Source: Bacteroides sp. SM23_62 (lineage in GTDB: Bacteria > Bacteroidota > Bacteroidia > Bacteroidales > SM23-62). Taken from it: a DNA stretch of 54,640 nucleotides. The position numbers and the translations under genes were made by a program. The notes below the pieces were generated by a model. The model was not told the DNA's origin and made no database searches. It saw only the letters and a list, made by a program, of their open reading frames with translations. Location of the stretch: the NCBI GenBank assembly GCA_001303955.1, contig LJUP01000002.1, positions 1 through 54,640 of the forward strand, read 5' to 3'. Shown piece by piece: positions 24,792 to 35,001 of the stretch (position 1 is the stretch's first letter; the number at the start of each line of letters is the position of its first letter).

Positions 24792-25967
24792 TTATCCGGT
24801 TGTTTCGATCCTGATCAGTTTCCTGATAAGGTTTATCCAGAAAGGACTTAATAACAGTGTCAATGCGATAGTGCTTATGATCAGCTGGTAGGCATAATCT
24901 TTAATAATTCCCGCAGCATAGCCGGTTGCTCCCAATATGAAGCTGAATTCACCAATCTGGGACAGTAAGGCACCTGAGTACAGACTTGTTCTCCAGTCCT
25001 TACAGAAGATACGTATCACCAGAACATTAATGGTATTATTTATCAGAAATACAATGAATACCAGGACAGCAATGGTCACTGCATTCTCCCTGACAAACTC
25101 CAGGTCTATTAACATACCGACAGAAACAAAAAACAATGCCACGAACATTGTTTTAAATGCATGCAGACTATCATATACCCATTCCGTTGATCTGGCGGAT
25201 GAAATAATTATGCCCGCAACAAATGCTCCAAGCGCTGAAGAAAGGCCAAGCAATGCAGTCAGGGTAGCAAAACCAAAGCATAACGCAAATGCAACAAATA
25301 CTTGGGTTTCATGTTCTTTGCTGATAATACTTCTGAATGGAAATCTTACCTCCTTTTTCTTAAGAATATAAACAATGATGATCAGGATAAGGATGGCTCC
25401 CGCAATTTGTTTGATTAAATCGCCTTTTTCGGGCTGCCCGCCACCCAGATATCCGGTGATAATAAGCATTGGAACAATCAAAATATCCTGGACAAGCAGG
25501 ATACCAAGCACATATTGTCCGGCTACGCTGTGAATTTCATCCCTTTCCTCCAGCAGTTTGATGACAACGGCTGTACTGCTCAGACTGATCACGAAACCTA
25601 GCATAACAACCTGCTGCGGATTCCATCCAAAATAATGCCCGAGCATCCAGATGACAAAGATGCTAATAAAAATCTGGATCAAAGTGCCTATCACTGAAAC
25701 TTTCCAGTTGGTGATCAATTCCTTAATATTTATCTCCATGCCAATGAAAAACAACAGGAGGACCAAGCCCAGCGAACCCAGATTTGATATCAGGCTTTCA
25801 TCTCTGATAACACCCAGACCATCAGGGCCGACCAGTAAGCCGACAATGATGTATGTAATTACAGAAGGTTGTTTAAGCAGGCTTAGGACAAAGCCAACCA
25901 AAATAATGATTAATGACAGGATGATGAACCTGGACAGAAGAGGATCTATGGTTATCGCTGCTAACAT
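24792..25967 (-). CDS. KefB/CPA2-like cation:proton antiporter
   Basis: About 391 residues from the Met at 25967. The open frame extends upstream to 26039, but that part is basic and not hydrophobic. The protein has roughly twelve membrane helices, with CPA2 features: VGLLVGPDGLGVI near the N-terminus, FFIGMEINIKEL, the central LSSTAVVIKLLEERDE and GALLSQIGEFSFILG near the end. No C-terminal TrkA-N/C domain is present, so gating by nucleotides would need another protein. It would exchange K+ or Na+ for protons at the inner membrane. It is divergent from a DUF2934 gene about 180 bases away, repeating the DUF2934/antiporter pairing seen at 11003-12535. Confidence 0.88.
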   Translation of the reverse strand: MLAAITIDPLLSRFIILSLIIILVGFVLSLLKQPSVITYIIVGLLVGPDGLGVIRDESLISNLGSLGLVLLLFFIGMEINIKELITNWKVSVIGTLIQIFISIFVIWMLGHYFGWNPQQVVMLGFVISLSSTAVVIKLLEERDEIHSVAGQYVLGILLVQDILIVPMLIITGYLGGGQPEKGDLIKQIAGAILILIIIVYILKKKEVRFPFRSIISKEHETQVFVAFALCFGFATLTALLGLSSALGAFVAGIIISSARSTEWVYDSLHAFKTMFVALFFVSVGMLIDLEFVRENAVTIAVLVFIVFLINNTINVLVIRIFCKDWRTSLYSGALLSQIGEFSFILGATGYAAGIIKDYAYQLIISTIALTLLLSPFWINLIRKLIRIETTG

Positions 25968-26147
25968 GCTGAATAGATTTGTGGAGAGTAGGAATTTTTT
26001 GCTTCTCAGGATTCGTATTTGATTAATTTGACCCAGCACGGATCTGTGGTCACCATTATTTTATGGTTAAATGTGACTTATAATTCCTGGACTGTCTTAA
26101 AGAATAATAAAACAAGGCATGCAATTCATTAAACTAATCGGAGCATA

Positions 26148-26318
26148 ATGGCAAAGACAAAAAAACCAACCGGCAGATCTGTTCCGGTGAAAAAAAAGAT
26201 CATCCATAATGTAATCCGAGACAGAGCCAATGAGATCTATGAGAACAGGATTAAGAGTGGCATCCCTGGTGATGCCGATTCTGACTGGTTACAGGCGGAA
26301 AGAGAATTGATGAATTAG
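26148..26318 (+). CDS. Small DUF2934 protein (second copy)
   Basis: 56 residues. The N-terminus is very basic (MAKTKKPTGRSVPVKKK), followed by the DUF2934 core VIRDRANEIYENR and SDWLQAEREL. It differs clearly from the first copy outside the core, so it is not a recent duplication. The gene stands alone between the KefB-like antiporter (divergent) and the fucosidase (convergent). The basic tail could bind nucleic acid or membrane phosphate groups, but this is speculative. Function unknown. Confidence 0.7.
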   Translation: MAKTKKPTGRSVPVKKKIIHNVIRDRANEIYENRIKSGIPGDADSDWLQAERELMN

Positions 26319-26392
26319 GAAGGATTTTTTTAATGATATTTTGATAACAAGGCATTCCGGTTCTGGAAGTTAGACGGACCCTTACCAATTGG

Positions 26393-27721
26393 TCACCTGA
26401 TCTGGTTTTTGATAACATTCTCCAACTTGACTACAATTGGGTTGGGCCATTTTCTATCGTTATAAATCCTTTGCCCGCGAAATACGGAAAGCTTCAGTCC
26501 TTCCCTGGTTTGCTTAAAAGTGGTCGCTCCCATTACATCTGGACTATACTCCAGTGTTTTGTTATCATGGCCGAGGACTGACACCTTGGTATCCCTGGTG
26601 GCCATTAGGGAATTCAGTATAAGCTCTCTTCTGCCTCCGAATTTTATGGGCTTACCCGTGATAAATACATAAAGCGTATTTTGGTCTTTCTTCTTCAAAA
26701 ACCATGCATCGCCTTCCCTTACTACATGCCAGGATTCAACATTCTCAAAAGCTTCCCTGTTAATAAAATTCCATAATGCCAGTTCATTCAGGAGACCTGA
26801 TTGTGCAGGGGGAATCTGCCCTTCCTTATCCGGCCCGATATTGAGTAACAGATTTCCTCCTTTACATCTGATCTCTATCATTTTCCGGATCAGGTCACCG
26901 GCATTCTTATAATTTTCATTGGTAGGCCTGTACTGCCATTGGTCGCCCAATGTTATGCAGGATTCCCAGGGTGACGGAATGGGTTGATCGGGTATTGTCT
27001 GCTCTGGTGTTTTAATGGCTCCACGCGTAACCACAACATCCTCGTTCAATTCCCAACAAACTTTAGCCAATTCAATATTTGCAGAAACATCCACTCCATC
27101 AATAAAAACTATATCAATGGTACCATACTGGGTCATAAGTTCCTTCATTTGAATCTTATTATACACCATCAAATCAGGGTTTTCAGAAGGCATAGCGCCA
27201 GGTTTTCTTCTTCCAATTTCCCTTTTTTTATCGTACATAAACCAAAAATCGTCAGGAGAAAAATACAATCCGACAGCCATTCCTTCCTTTCTGAATGCCG
27301 CTGATATTTCTCTGGTAGCGTCAGTGGCAAAAGGGGTATTCATCACGTTAAAGTCGGTCGTTTTTGTATCGAACATGCAGAAACCACTGTGGTGCTTTGC
27401 CGTAAATACCACATATTTCATCCCTGCCATGCTGGCTTCCCTGGCCCATTTCTCCGGCTGAAAATGAGCCGGATCAAACGTTTGGGGCAACTGGTTAAAA
27501 TACCTGTCCAGGTAATCCTGCGATGCTCCGACTGCAGAATGTGAAATGACCATTCCCATCTGTACATCGAAACTCCAGTGGATAAAAAGCCCCAGGCCAA
27601 GGTCAGTAAACCACGTTTCCCTTTCGGGTTTGTTTAAGTTTAATTCGCCCTGATGCTGGGCAATCAATCCACTTCTACTGACCATAAAGGCTAAAATAAT
27701 TACTATTGCCTTTAATTTCAT
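26393..27721 (-). CDS. GH29 alpha-L-fucosidase-like enzyme, secreted
   Basis: About 442 residues from the Met at 27721, which gives a Sec signal (MKLKAIVIILAFMVSRSGLIAQ). A start at 27748 would add a non-signal leader. Family 29 motifs are present: GLGLFIHWS near 45, FTAKHHSGFCMFDTKTTDFN near 110 and the probable catalytic nucleophile D208 in DIVFIDGVD. GH29 enzymes remove alpha-L-fucose with retention. Here the usual W before FDG is replaced (VFIDG), so substrate range may differ. It is the most downstream gene of the minus-strand polysaccharide utilization locus, with 33 bases to GH97. No C-terminal carbohydrate-binding module is evident. Confidence 0.88.
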   Translation of the reverse strand: MKLKAIVIILAFMVSRSGLIAQHQGELNLNKPERETWFTDLGLGLFIHWSFDVQMGMVISHSAVGASQDYLDRYFNQLPQTFDPAHFQPEKWAREASMAGMKYVVFTAKHHSGFCMFDTKTTDFNVMNTPFATDATREISAAFRKEGMAVGLYFSPDDFWFMYDKKREIGRRKPGAMPSENPDLMVYNKIQMKELMTQYGTIDIVFIDGVDVSANIELAKVCWELNEDVVVTRGAIKTPEQTIPDQPIPSPWESCITLGDQWQYRPTNENYKNAGDLIRKMIEIRCKGGNLLLNIGPDKEGQIPPAQSGLLNELALWNFINREAFENVESWHVVREGDAWFLKKKDQNTLYVFITGKPIKFGGRRELILNSLMATRDTKVSVLGHDNKTLEYSPDVMGATTFKQTREGLKLSVFRGQRIYNDRKWPNPIVVKLENVIKNQIR

Positions 27722-27754
27722 GTTATTGGTTTCTAGTATTCTGATCACGGAGAA

Positions 27755-29731
27755 CTATTTTAACTTTTCAAACCTGGCAGCCCAGCCGCCGCCAGCAGAG
27801 AGCTGGATATTCATTTCATCTTCCCTGGTTACCTTCACGATCTCCCCGACATAATCAGCCGCCTGGCGATGGGCATTTAATCCATCCTTAAAGATAACCG
27901 CTTTATATTCACCCTCATCCAGAAAAGAAAGTCCGATTGTCAGCTCTCTCGGGTCCCAGTTGGTCATGGCACCTGCATACCATGTGTCGCCTTTCCTGCG
28001 GGCAAGGGCAACATATTCGGCAACTTTGCCATCCAGGGGTACCGTCTCATCAAAGGTTACGGGTACCTGTGTTATGAAATCAGTGCATTCCTGCTCCTTC
28101 ATGTATTCGGTGGGATTGTCAGACAGCATCTGGAGGGGAACCTCGAAAATCACATACATGGCCATCTGATGACAGCGGGTGCCCTGGCTCATGGGGTTGG
28201 CATTGATGGGAGCAAAGCAATCCCTGCTGGCATTGCGCATGGCTCCGGGGGTATAATCCATGGGACCGGCAAGCATCCTGATATAAGGTATAGTAACATC
28301 ATACCGGGGCACATCCTCATGCGCCCATTTCACATTCTCCATACCCTTTACGCCTTCATATCCGACCACATTGGGATAGGTACGCTGCAAACCGGTGGGT
28401 TTGAATACACCATGGTAATCGATTAACAGCCGGTGTTCTGCTGCTTTCTTAGCCATCTCATAGGTGGATGCTACGGCCAGCTGGTCATCGCGATCAATAA
28501 AATCGATTTTGAATCCTTTGATGCCCATGTCGGCATATAATGAAAATACATCATCCAGCTGCAGCATAAGCTGGCGCCAGCCAGCCCAGAGTATTACGCC
28601 AACGCCGCATTTGTTCCCATGTTCAATAATCCCCGGAAGATCAATCCCCTGCCTGGTCCTGGTCAGGTCCCTGAAATTGGACCAGCCTGCATCCATAATG
28701 ATGTATTCAATCCCATTGGCTGCAGCGAAATCGATGTAGTACCTGTAAGTTTCAGTATTTCTGCCTGCCTTGAAATCCACGTGGGAGATGTTCATGGCAC
28801 TCCACCAGTCCCAGGCCACCTGTCCGGGCTTGATCCATGAAATATCCCCGATCCTGTTTGGGGAGGCCAGTTTCTGGACCAGGTCATTATCCAGTAATTC
28901 CTTATCGTGTTCACTGATGATCACTGCACGCCAGGGGTATTTACGGTTTCCTTTAGTCCTGGCAATGTAATCGGCCCGTCTCACCGGGATATAATTGATC
29001 CCGACCTGTTTTTCCTCCAGCGGATAAGGGGCATAGACGCCTTTATATCCCAATCCTGTTTCGTTAAGTTTCATGAACATCCCCGGATAATCCTCCAGGT
29101 CGGCTTCCATGATCACTGCTTTCCTGCCACCTCCCACATCTGCTGAAAGGGGCAGGAATGCCAGGGAATCGGGCCGGAATTGTGAGATCTTCTGTTCAGT
29201 GTACAGGGACTCAAACGAGCAGTTAAAGATCCGGCCATCCCTGTAATCCCACATATAGGGTATGAATACCGGGTGGTCGTGGGTGAAATTGAAGTTGGCC
29301 TCCTCGTTCGCAATCACTATCTCACCTTCCAGGTTAGTGAAGAACCGGTATGCCACCGCATCGTCATAGACCCTGAAAATGATTCCGTAATCATCCTGAA
29401 AATCCAGTGACAGCTGAAAACAGTGGTCATCGACAATGGCTTTTTTATAGTTCACAGCTTTAAATGATGTATTCACTTCCTCTAATTCAGAGGAACTGAT
29501 CTGTGCGTTGTGGCCCAGTATCAGTCCGTCTGCAAGCTGCAGTGAAATGGGAGAAGGGTTGATGATCTGTTGCCCATCGTGTTTTACCGACCACTGGAGC
29601 CTTTCCCTGGTCTGGACCAGCAAGGAGATGGATCCATCAGGCGATCTGACTTCAAATTCATGTTTCCTTTGTCCATGGCCAGGCTGTGCCAGCAAGCATA
29701 ACAACAGTATAAGAATGGAGTTGGTTTTCAT
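27755..29731 (-). CDS. GH97 family alpha-glucosidase/alpha-galactosidase-like enzyme, secreted
   Basis: 658 residues with a Sec signal (MKTNSILILLLCLLAQPGHGQ). The N-terminal beta-sandwich begins FEVRSPDGSISLLV. The barrel follows with GIEYIIMDAGWSNF, ILWAGWRQ, GIKGFKIDFIDRDDQ and a RMLAGPMDYTPGAM segment, all typical of GH97. The family contains inverting alpha-glucosidases (SusB) and retaining alpha-galactosidases. I cannot assign the mechanism with certainty from sequence alone, though the neighbouring mannanase would fit an alpha-galactosidase that debranches galactomannan. It lies between GH26 and GH29 with short gaps, consistent with one transcript. Location is probably periplasmic, since it has a signal peptide but no lipobox. 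Confidence 0.9.
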   Translation of the reverse strand: MKTNSILILLLCLLAQPGHGQRKHEFEVRSPDGSISLLVQTRERLQWSVKHDGQQIINPSPISLQLADGLILGHNAQISSSELEEVNTSFKAVNYKKAIVDDHCFQLSLDFQDDYGIIFRVYDDAVAYRFFTNLEGEIVIANEEANFNFTHDHPVFIPYMWDYRDGRIFNCSFESLYTEQKISQFRPDSLAFLPLSADVGGGRKAVIMEADLEDYPGMFMKLNETGLGYKGVYAPYPLEEKQVGINYIPVRRADYIARTKGNRKYPWRAVIISEHDKELLDNDLVQKLASPNRIGDISWIKPGQVAWDWWSAMNISHVDFKAGRNTETYRYYIDFAAANGIEYIIMDAGWSNFRDLTRTRQGIDLPGIIEHGNKCGVGVILWAGWRQLMLQLDDVFSLYADMGIKGFKIDFIDRDDQLAVASTYEMAKKAAEHRLLIDYHGVFKPTGLQRTYPNVVGYEGVKGMENVKWAHEDVPRYDVTIPYIRMLAGPMDYTPGAMRNASRDCFAPINANPMSQGTRCHQMAMYVIFEVPLQMLSDNPTEYMKEQECTDFITQVPVTFDETVPLDGKVAEYVALARRKGDTWYAGAMTNWDPRELTIGLSFLDEGEYKAVIFKDGLNAHRQAADYVGEIVKVTREDEMNIQLSAGGGWAARFEKLK

Positions 29732-29759
29732 GTTGGTTAGATTTATGAATCAGTATACT

Positions 29760-31301
29760 TTACAGTTTGTTATAGACAATGATTGAGGTACCGCCTCCTC
29801 TTCCCATGAATCCCGGAGCAGATCGTAAAATCTCCAGCTTTTTCCCTCTCTTCTTCAGCGTCCAGACCTCTTTTGATATTCTTTCCATGGGCCTTTCGCC
29901 AAAATTGAAGGTAACTTTCGAATCTATGGTCAGGGTATCCTTTTCCCTTGACCAGTATGCATTCTGAATCCTGCGTGCATTCATGAACGTGGTTGATTCC
30001 AGATCAGTTCCATCAAGGGGGAAAGTTTGCTCCGATATGGCATCATCCCCCCATTCAACCACAGAGGTGGATATTACTTTCAGTTCATTTTCCCGTTGCA
30101 GGATGTTCAGCTTGTATGGTGTACTCATCGGACCAAAGCTCTGAACCTTTGATTCGCATTCGCTCATCAGCCATTCACCTGTAAAATTGGCACTCCTGTC
30201 TATTTCAATGGGATCAAATCCACAGGCCTTCCGGTACCCGGCTGTCCCATCCAGGTATGCCTGGTCCTCGTAAAATACATATCTCGGATCACCGGTAATC
30301 TTTTCATAATCCTCCGGTGATGTACCCCTGACCATGCCTGCCCAGACAACCCAGTACGTCCAGTTGGGCTGGGTATCCAGTATTTCCGGGGCAGGCGGAT
30401 TCCCCACCTCTCCGAGCACCAGGGGTTTACCGGCTGACAGCTCCATCAGGCCATCATAATAGGATTGGTTGAAATCATTGCCGTAAACATCCAGTGACAG
30501 CATATCCAGGTAATCATTACCGGGATAATAGCGTTCGAACTCTCGTCCCGGCTGGCTGGGCCGGTCAACACTCCAGAGCCAGATAAGGTTGTTCAGCTTA
30601 TGATGTTTCACCATCCTGTCAAACAACTGCTTATAGAGTGCAACTGTAGTATAATTACCTTCGTACCGGCCTCCCCACCAGAACCAGTCGCCGTTCATCT
30701 CATGATAGGGCCTCCACAATACGGGCACATTCGCTTCCTGCAATTGCTTGAGGAAGGAAGCAATGACATCTACCTGTTTCAGCCACTGTTTGTGAAGTTC
30801 CGTTCCAGGTGTCAGTACATCCTCGAACTGCTGGTCCAGCAGTTGACCCTGGACACTGGCAAGTGCCGCTGTATCGTAACCGGGCAGCGGCCTGAACGTG
30901 ATGGGCTCCTCTGCGGTAGGTGGAACAGCATGCCAGCAGAGGGTTACAATATGACCCTGTTTATGTTGCCGGATGGCTTCTTTCATGATATCCGGCCTTG
31001 CCAGGTAGGAATCCGTATCACCATCTTCTGCAAAACCAAAATCCTGGCTCCACACCACAGGGGTTTTTCCAATGTAATCGCCGGCAAACTGTGAGTTCCT
31101 TTCCCCTGTATTCGGATAATTATGCTGGCCGGAGAGAAAATATTTACCGCTGAGGGTATAGAAATAGGCCAGCAGCGCCCTGGCCTCGGTTGATGCATTC
31201 GGTGTTACAGGCTCAGCTGGTTTTCCCTGGCTCCATGCAGGCACAGAGAGCATCGAACATAAAATCAGGATGATAATACACGTTCTGTTCCAATGTTTCA
31301 T
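29760..31301 (-). CDS. GH26 beta-mannanase-like enzyme, secreted
   Basis: About 513 residues from the Met at 31301, which begins a signal peptide (MKHWNRTCIIILILCSMLSVPAWSQ). Earlier Met codons up to 31349 would overlap the GH2 stop. The GH26 barrel has the acid/base E201 in WRPYHEMNGDWFWWG and the nucleophile E298 in LVLGEVGNPP. GH26 enzymes cut internal or terminal beta-1,4-mannan links. After about residue 365 a C-terminal domain of about 140 residues (beginning IDRSANFTGEW) looks like a beta-rich accessory module of unknown role. It is followed by GH97 after 28 bases. This is the best clue that the locus targets a mannan-type glycan. Confidence 0.93.
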   Translation of the reverse strand: MKHWNRTCIIILILCSMLSVPAWSQGKPAEPVTPNASTEARALLAYFYTLSGKYFLSGQHNYPNTGERNSQFAGDYIGKTPVVWSQDFGFAEDGDTDSYLARPDIMKEAIRQHKQGHIVTLCWHAVPPTAEEPITFRPLPGYDTAALASVQGQLLDQQFEDVLTPGTELHKQWLKQVDVIASFLKQLQEANVPVLWRPYHEMNGDWFWWGGRYEGNYTTVALYKQLFDRMVKHHKLNNLIWLWSVDRPSQPGREFERYYPGNDYLDMLSLDVYGNDFNQSYYDGLMELSAGKPLVLGEVGNPPAPEILDTQPNWTYWVVWAGMVRGTSPEDYEKITGDPRYVFYEDQAYLDGTAGYRKACGFDPIEIDRSANFTGEWLMSECESKVQSFGPMSTPYKLNILQRENELKVISTSVVEWGDDAISEQTFPLDGTDLESTTFMNARRIQNAYWSREKDTLTIDSKVTFNFGERPMERISKEVWTLKKRGKKLEILRSAPGFMGRGGGTSIIVYNKL

Positions 31302-31341
31302 AATTGTTGGTTTTATAGGTTTAAGCTGGATAATTTTCATT

Positions 31342-34300
31342 TTATTCATGCAGGTTGAATCCCGAAATAATCACTTCTGGTTTTTCTCCCCGCGCATCTT
31401 CCTTCCTGACACTCATATTTATTGTTCTGGATTCCCCGGGCATCAGGGAAACGTAATTATCGCTGTACAGGGCTGGCAGGATCCGCTCACCGGATTCCTT
31501 TCCTGTGATCTTCAGCCTGATCATTAAGGCCGGTACATCGGTCGTATTGGTTAACCTGGTCTCCATGGTCCATTTGTCACCGGCTGATGTAAGCATGGTT
31601 TTGGCCCCGATCTTAACATCAGGCAGTTTATTCAGTGCCTGGTAATTCCCCTCTTGCTGTCCCCGCCAGTAGAAATTCTCAGAAATCATCCTTTCGCCTT
31701 TCATCAGGATTAACTTGATAAAATGAACGGATGACAGGTTTTCAGTGAATTTAAGTTTGAAAAGTTTTCCGGTTGTGTCCTCATTGCTGTCTATAACCGT
31801 ATCCTTCTCCCACTGCACAGTCCCATCCATATTTATCAGCTGTGCTTTTGCTGTAAGTCCCTCCTGGTCCATTCCGTGCAGGTTGACTATCTCGACGGTG
31901 TCAAACACCGGATTCCATTGAATATGAATTGGCTCAGAGGCTTTCTTACAGCCGAAATATGCTGCAGTAGGTTCGAGGTAGTAATCGTAGGTTTGCCACA
32001 CCATGGAAGGCCATGCCGGATGGCTCATCCATAGTATCAATCCTTTTCTGTATTTGCTCCGTCCCTCAAACATGCCCCGGTACCCGTTATAATTGATCCA
32101 TTGGGCCAGTTCTGTAAATTGCGTGGCATTGTCAACAGGACCAAAACCTTTCTCAATCATTTCGTTGAATGAAGCGGCTCCCTGCGCACCTTCAAGGCAG
32201 TAGTCATGTAATCCCCACTGGCTGTTTTGCGGCCAGCGTTTTGATTCGGGTAATGTTTTCTTGAGACTTTCACAGGACATGACATTGGGCATTCCCCTTT
32301 CGCTGTGTAATTTATTACGTCCATACAAGAGGAAATAATCCATTACGGGAAGCGCCCTGTACGGACCTCCTCCTGAAACAACCCCGAAGGATGAATTCGA
32401 GATATAATGGATCCCCGGATGAATTTGTGGGATAAGTGCATGCAGGGCTGTATCGAGGGTCTCGGGTGGGTTTCCTTCGTTTCTTCCGACATAAATGGCA
32501 ATGGAAGGATGGTTCCGTATCCTCTTGATCATATCTTCTGCATTATCCATGAACATTTCAGGATCATAGGGGTCAGGTCCATCAACGGGATTTGCCAGCC
32601 AGAAATCCTGCCATACCATCACACCATGCCGGTCGCATGCTTCATAGAATTCATCGTCCCCTGTCTGTCCGACCCAATTGCGGATCATGGTAAAATTCAT
32701 ATCAGCATGGTAGCCAACTGCGATATCATATTCCCGTCCGCGGTAATTCAGGTTTGATTCAGAAAAGCCCCAGTTACCGCCCCGGCCTATGAAGCGCCTG
32801 CCATTGATATAAAGGCTCAGAATATTGTTTTCTTCGTCGAATGCCATTTCACGCACGCCTGATTGGAAGGAATGACTATCTGAAACAACACCATCTGCTG
32901 TTTCAAATGACAATGCAACCTCATAAAGATATGGTTCACCGTATCCCTTAGGCCACCATAACAAAGGATCATTCATTTTAAGCACCGGATGGGTATCAGG
33001 ATTCAAGCTGACTTTTTTTGACTGGCCGGCTTCAAGAGAAACCTCCTGTTCGAAGAAAATATCCCCGTAGCTCCCTTTCAGGATCCCATCCTCCGGTTCT
33101 GACAGATGATTTTTCACGGTTACTTCGATATTGATATCGGCTACGGCAACATCCGGAAGGGGAAGATCTGTTGTCACGAAGGGTTCCTCCAGTGTTACGC
33201 CTCCCGTGGCTGTCAGATAAACGTCATTCCAGATACCTATGTTCCTTCCCCGGATGGTTGGTATCCAGTCCCAGCCCACTGAAGCATGGAAGGATGGATT
33301 ATCACCACCCATGATACCACCATTCTTATCAGGGTGAATGGCTGTCTGCTCTTTGATGGTCCCGATGTTGTCCTGTTTTCTGATCAGTACGGCAATCGCA
33401 TTCTTCTGGCCAGGTCTGACCAGGTCGGTTACATCGAATTGCCCCCTGATGAATGAACCTTCGATACTCCCGAGCTTTTTGCTGTTAAAAAAAACATATG
33501 CCTTCCAGCTGATACCATCAAAATTCAGGAACAGCCTTTTCCCCTCAAAGCTGGCGGGTACCTCAAATTCATTCCGGTACCAGAAATCGGAGTTGAAAAA
33601 GGACTCAGAGATCATCAGCTGGTTATCCCCGAAATTAGGATCTGGCAGAGCACCGGCGTTCCGGTAACTGGAAAGTGCCGTACCCGGAACAGTAGCCACT
33701 ACCCAGTTCTCGTCTGAGAATCCTGTTTGGGACAGGTCCTCACCTTTTGCAGATACCAGCGAGGATCGCTGGATCTTCCAGTTTCCCCCTGCCAGGAACA
33801 ACCTGTTTCCAGTAACCGCAGGGCTCTCTTCCGGAACGGCAAAGACGCCACCCCTGCCCATTACCTGTAATTCACTCAGGAGGTAGTTTCTGGATACAGC
33901 CTCCGTCATCAGGACACGAACATATCGTCCATGAATATTATCCTCCAGGGCAATATCATCCACCAGGTTCTCTGTATCGGGCAAATCGGCCACATCGATC
34001 CAGGTTTCACCATCATCGGATACCTGTATGGTCCCAGAAGCAGCTTTGTTTATCCAGTGCAATATAAGGTGATCAAAAGATGACTTTGCCCCCAGGTCGA
34101 CAGTGATCCACTCCTCACCGGCTCCTGCGCTCATCCATGCAGAGTTAAACCGGTGTGATGGGGCCATCTCGACCTGGCCCACCTCGTTGTAAAAATTCAA
34201 ATCTCCGATATCCCAGGAGGTGGCACAGGGTGCATTTAAATCAATTCTGTAATAGCGGTACGCTACCGGCTTACTAAACTTGAATGTCTCATCCATTGCC

Positions 34301-35001
34301 CTGCGGGGTACCGGGGGACGGAAATTAAAGCTGAAAGAGGGTTTTGGTTCATTCGGATCAGTAGGGCCAAAGAAATCGGCAAAAGGATTTATCGGTTTCC
34401 CGGTGGAATCCTTTTTCATATTCTTAAGCATTTCTTCAAAAGGATTCGGCCTTTTATAACCCGGTAGGCCTGATCCACTGTTTTCGGCCAGTATAACCCA
34501 GTCTGTTCCGTTATCGGACCCGCTGAGTCTGAAATTCCATCCCTTTGATTCTGATTCATCATAACTGTATAAACCGTTAACTGCAATACTGGAAATTTCG
34601 GGAACCTGCTCTTCTCCTCCGCATTCAAACTGTACCCAGATATCGTTACCATCAACTGTGATAGCTGATCCAGTAACATGATCAAGCACCCATTCCCGTT
34701 CATTTTTGGGTACCGGGCCATGATTGGTTTCAAGAGAGATATAGGCTGGCACTTTTTCTGTGATAATGCCGTCTGTGACCAGTTGTGCTGTCAGGTTGTA
34801 ATCGTAACTGCTCGAATGGTATGCAGCCCGCAAATGGGCAAGGTTGCGATAGGTATCATTATCTGTCCTGAGATCAGGTGAAAAATCCTCAGCCGGATTT
34901 CCAGGATAGATACCAATACCCCTCGTAAATTCAATCCTTTTACTATGGCAGCTTAAAAAAAGTGAAACCATTGTGATGAATGGAACAAATATGCTTTTCA
35001 T
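31342..35001 (-). CDS. Giant GH2 lipoprotein with discoidin-like N-terminal modules
   Basis: 1219 residues. A short lipobox (SLFLSC, Cys18) marks a lipoprotein. Residues about 60-390 hold two F5/8-type C (discoidin-like) modules (LRLSGSDNGTDWV-like and TIQVSDDGETWIDVADLPD), which probably bind glycan. The GH2 part starts near 405 (AGGNWKIQRS), passes through a jelly-roll (FWYRNEFEVP) and a barrel with catalytic acid/base E842 (GRNEGNPP) and nucleophile E911 (MSCESLKK). The 69-residue spacing resembles exo-beta-glucosaminidase and beta-mannosidase relatives. It probably removes terminal mannose or hexosamine residues at the cell surface. A Pro/Phe-rich linker (around 195-240) interrupts the first discoidin module. 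Confidence 0.9.
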   Translation of the reverse strand: MKSIFVPFITMVSLFLSCHSKRIEFTRGIGIYPGNPAEDFSPDLRTDNDTYRNLAHLRAAYHSSSYDYNLTAQLVTDGIITEKVPAYISLETNHGPVPKNEREWVLDHVTGSAITVDGNDIWVQFECGGEEQVPEISSIAVNGLYSYDESESKGWNFRLSGSDNGTDWVILAENSGSGLPGYKRPNPFEEMLKNMKKDSTGKPINPFADFFGPTDPNEPKPSFSFNFRPPVPRRAMDETFKFSKPVAYRYYRIDLNAPCATSWDIGDLNFYNEVGQVEMAPSHRFNSAWMSAGAGEEWITVDLGAKSSFDHLILHWINKAASGTIQVSDDGETWIDVADLPDTENLVDDIALEDNIHGRYVRVLMTEAVSRNYLLSELQVMGRGGVFAVPEESPAVTGNRLFLAGGNWKIQRSSLVSAKGEDLSQTGFSDENWVVATVPGTALSSYRNAGALPDPNFGDNQLMISESFFNSDFWYRNEFEVPASFEGKRLFLNFDGISWKAYVFFNSKKLGSIEGSFIRGQFDVTDLVRPGQKNAIAVLIRKQDNIGTIKEQTAIHPDKNGGIMGGDNPSFHASVGWDWIPTIRGRNIGIWNDVYLTATGGVTLEEPFVTTDLPLPDVAVADINIEVTVKNHLSEPEDGILKGSYGDIFFEQEVSLEAGQSKKVSLNPDTHPVLKMNDPLLWWPKGYGEPYLYEVALSFETADGVVSDSHSFQSGVREMAFDEENNILSLYINGRRFIGRGGNWGFSESNLNYRGREYDIAVGYHADMNFTMIRNWVGQTGDDEFYEACDRHGVMVWQDFWLANPVDGPDPYDPEMFMDNAEDMIKRIRNHPSIAIYVGRNEGNPPETLDTALHALIPQIHPGIHYISNSSFGVVSGGGPYRALPVMDYFLLYGRNKLHSERGMPNVMSCESLKKTLPESKRWPQNSQWGLHDYCLEGAQGAASFNEMIEKGFGPVDNATQFTELAQWINYNGYRGMFEGRSKYRKGLILWMSHPAWPSMVWQTYDYYLEPTAAYFGCKKASEPIHIQWNPVFDTVEIVNLHGMDQEGLTAKAQLINMDGTVQWEKDTVIDSNEDTTGKLFKLKFTENLSSVHFIKLILMKGERMISENFYWRGQQEGNYQALNKLPDVKIGAKTMLTSAGDKWTMETRLTNTTDVPALMIRLKITGKESGERILPALYSDNYVSLMPGESRTINMSVRKEDARGEKPEVIISGFNLHE

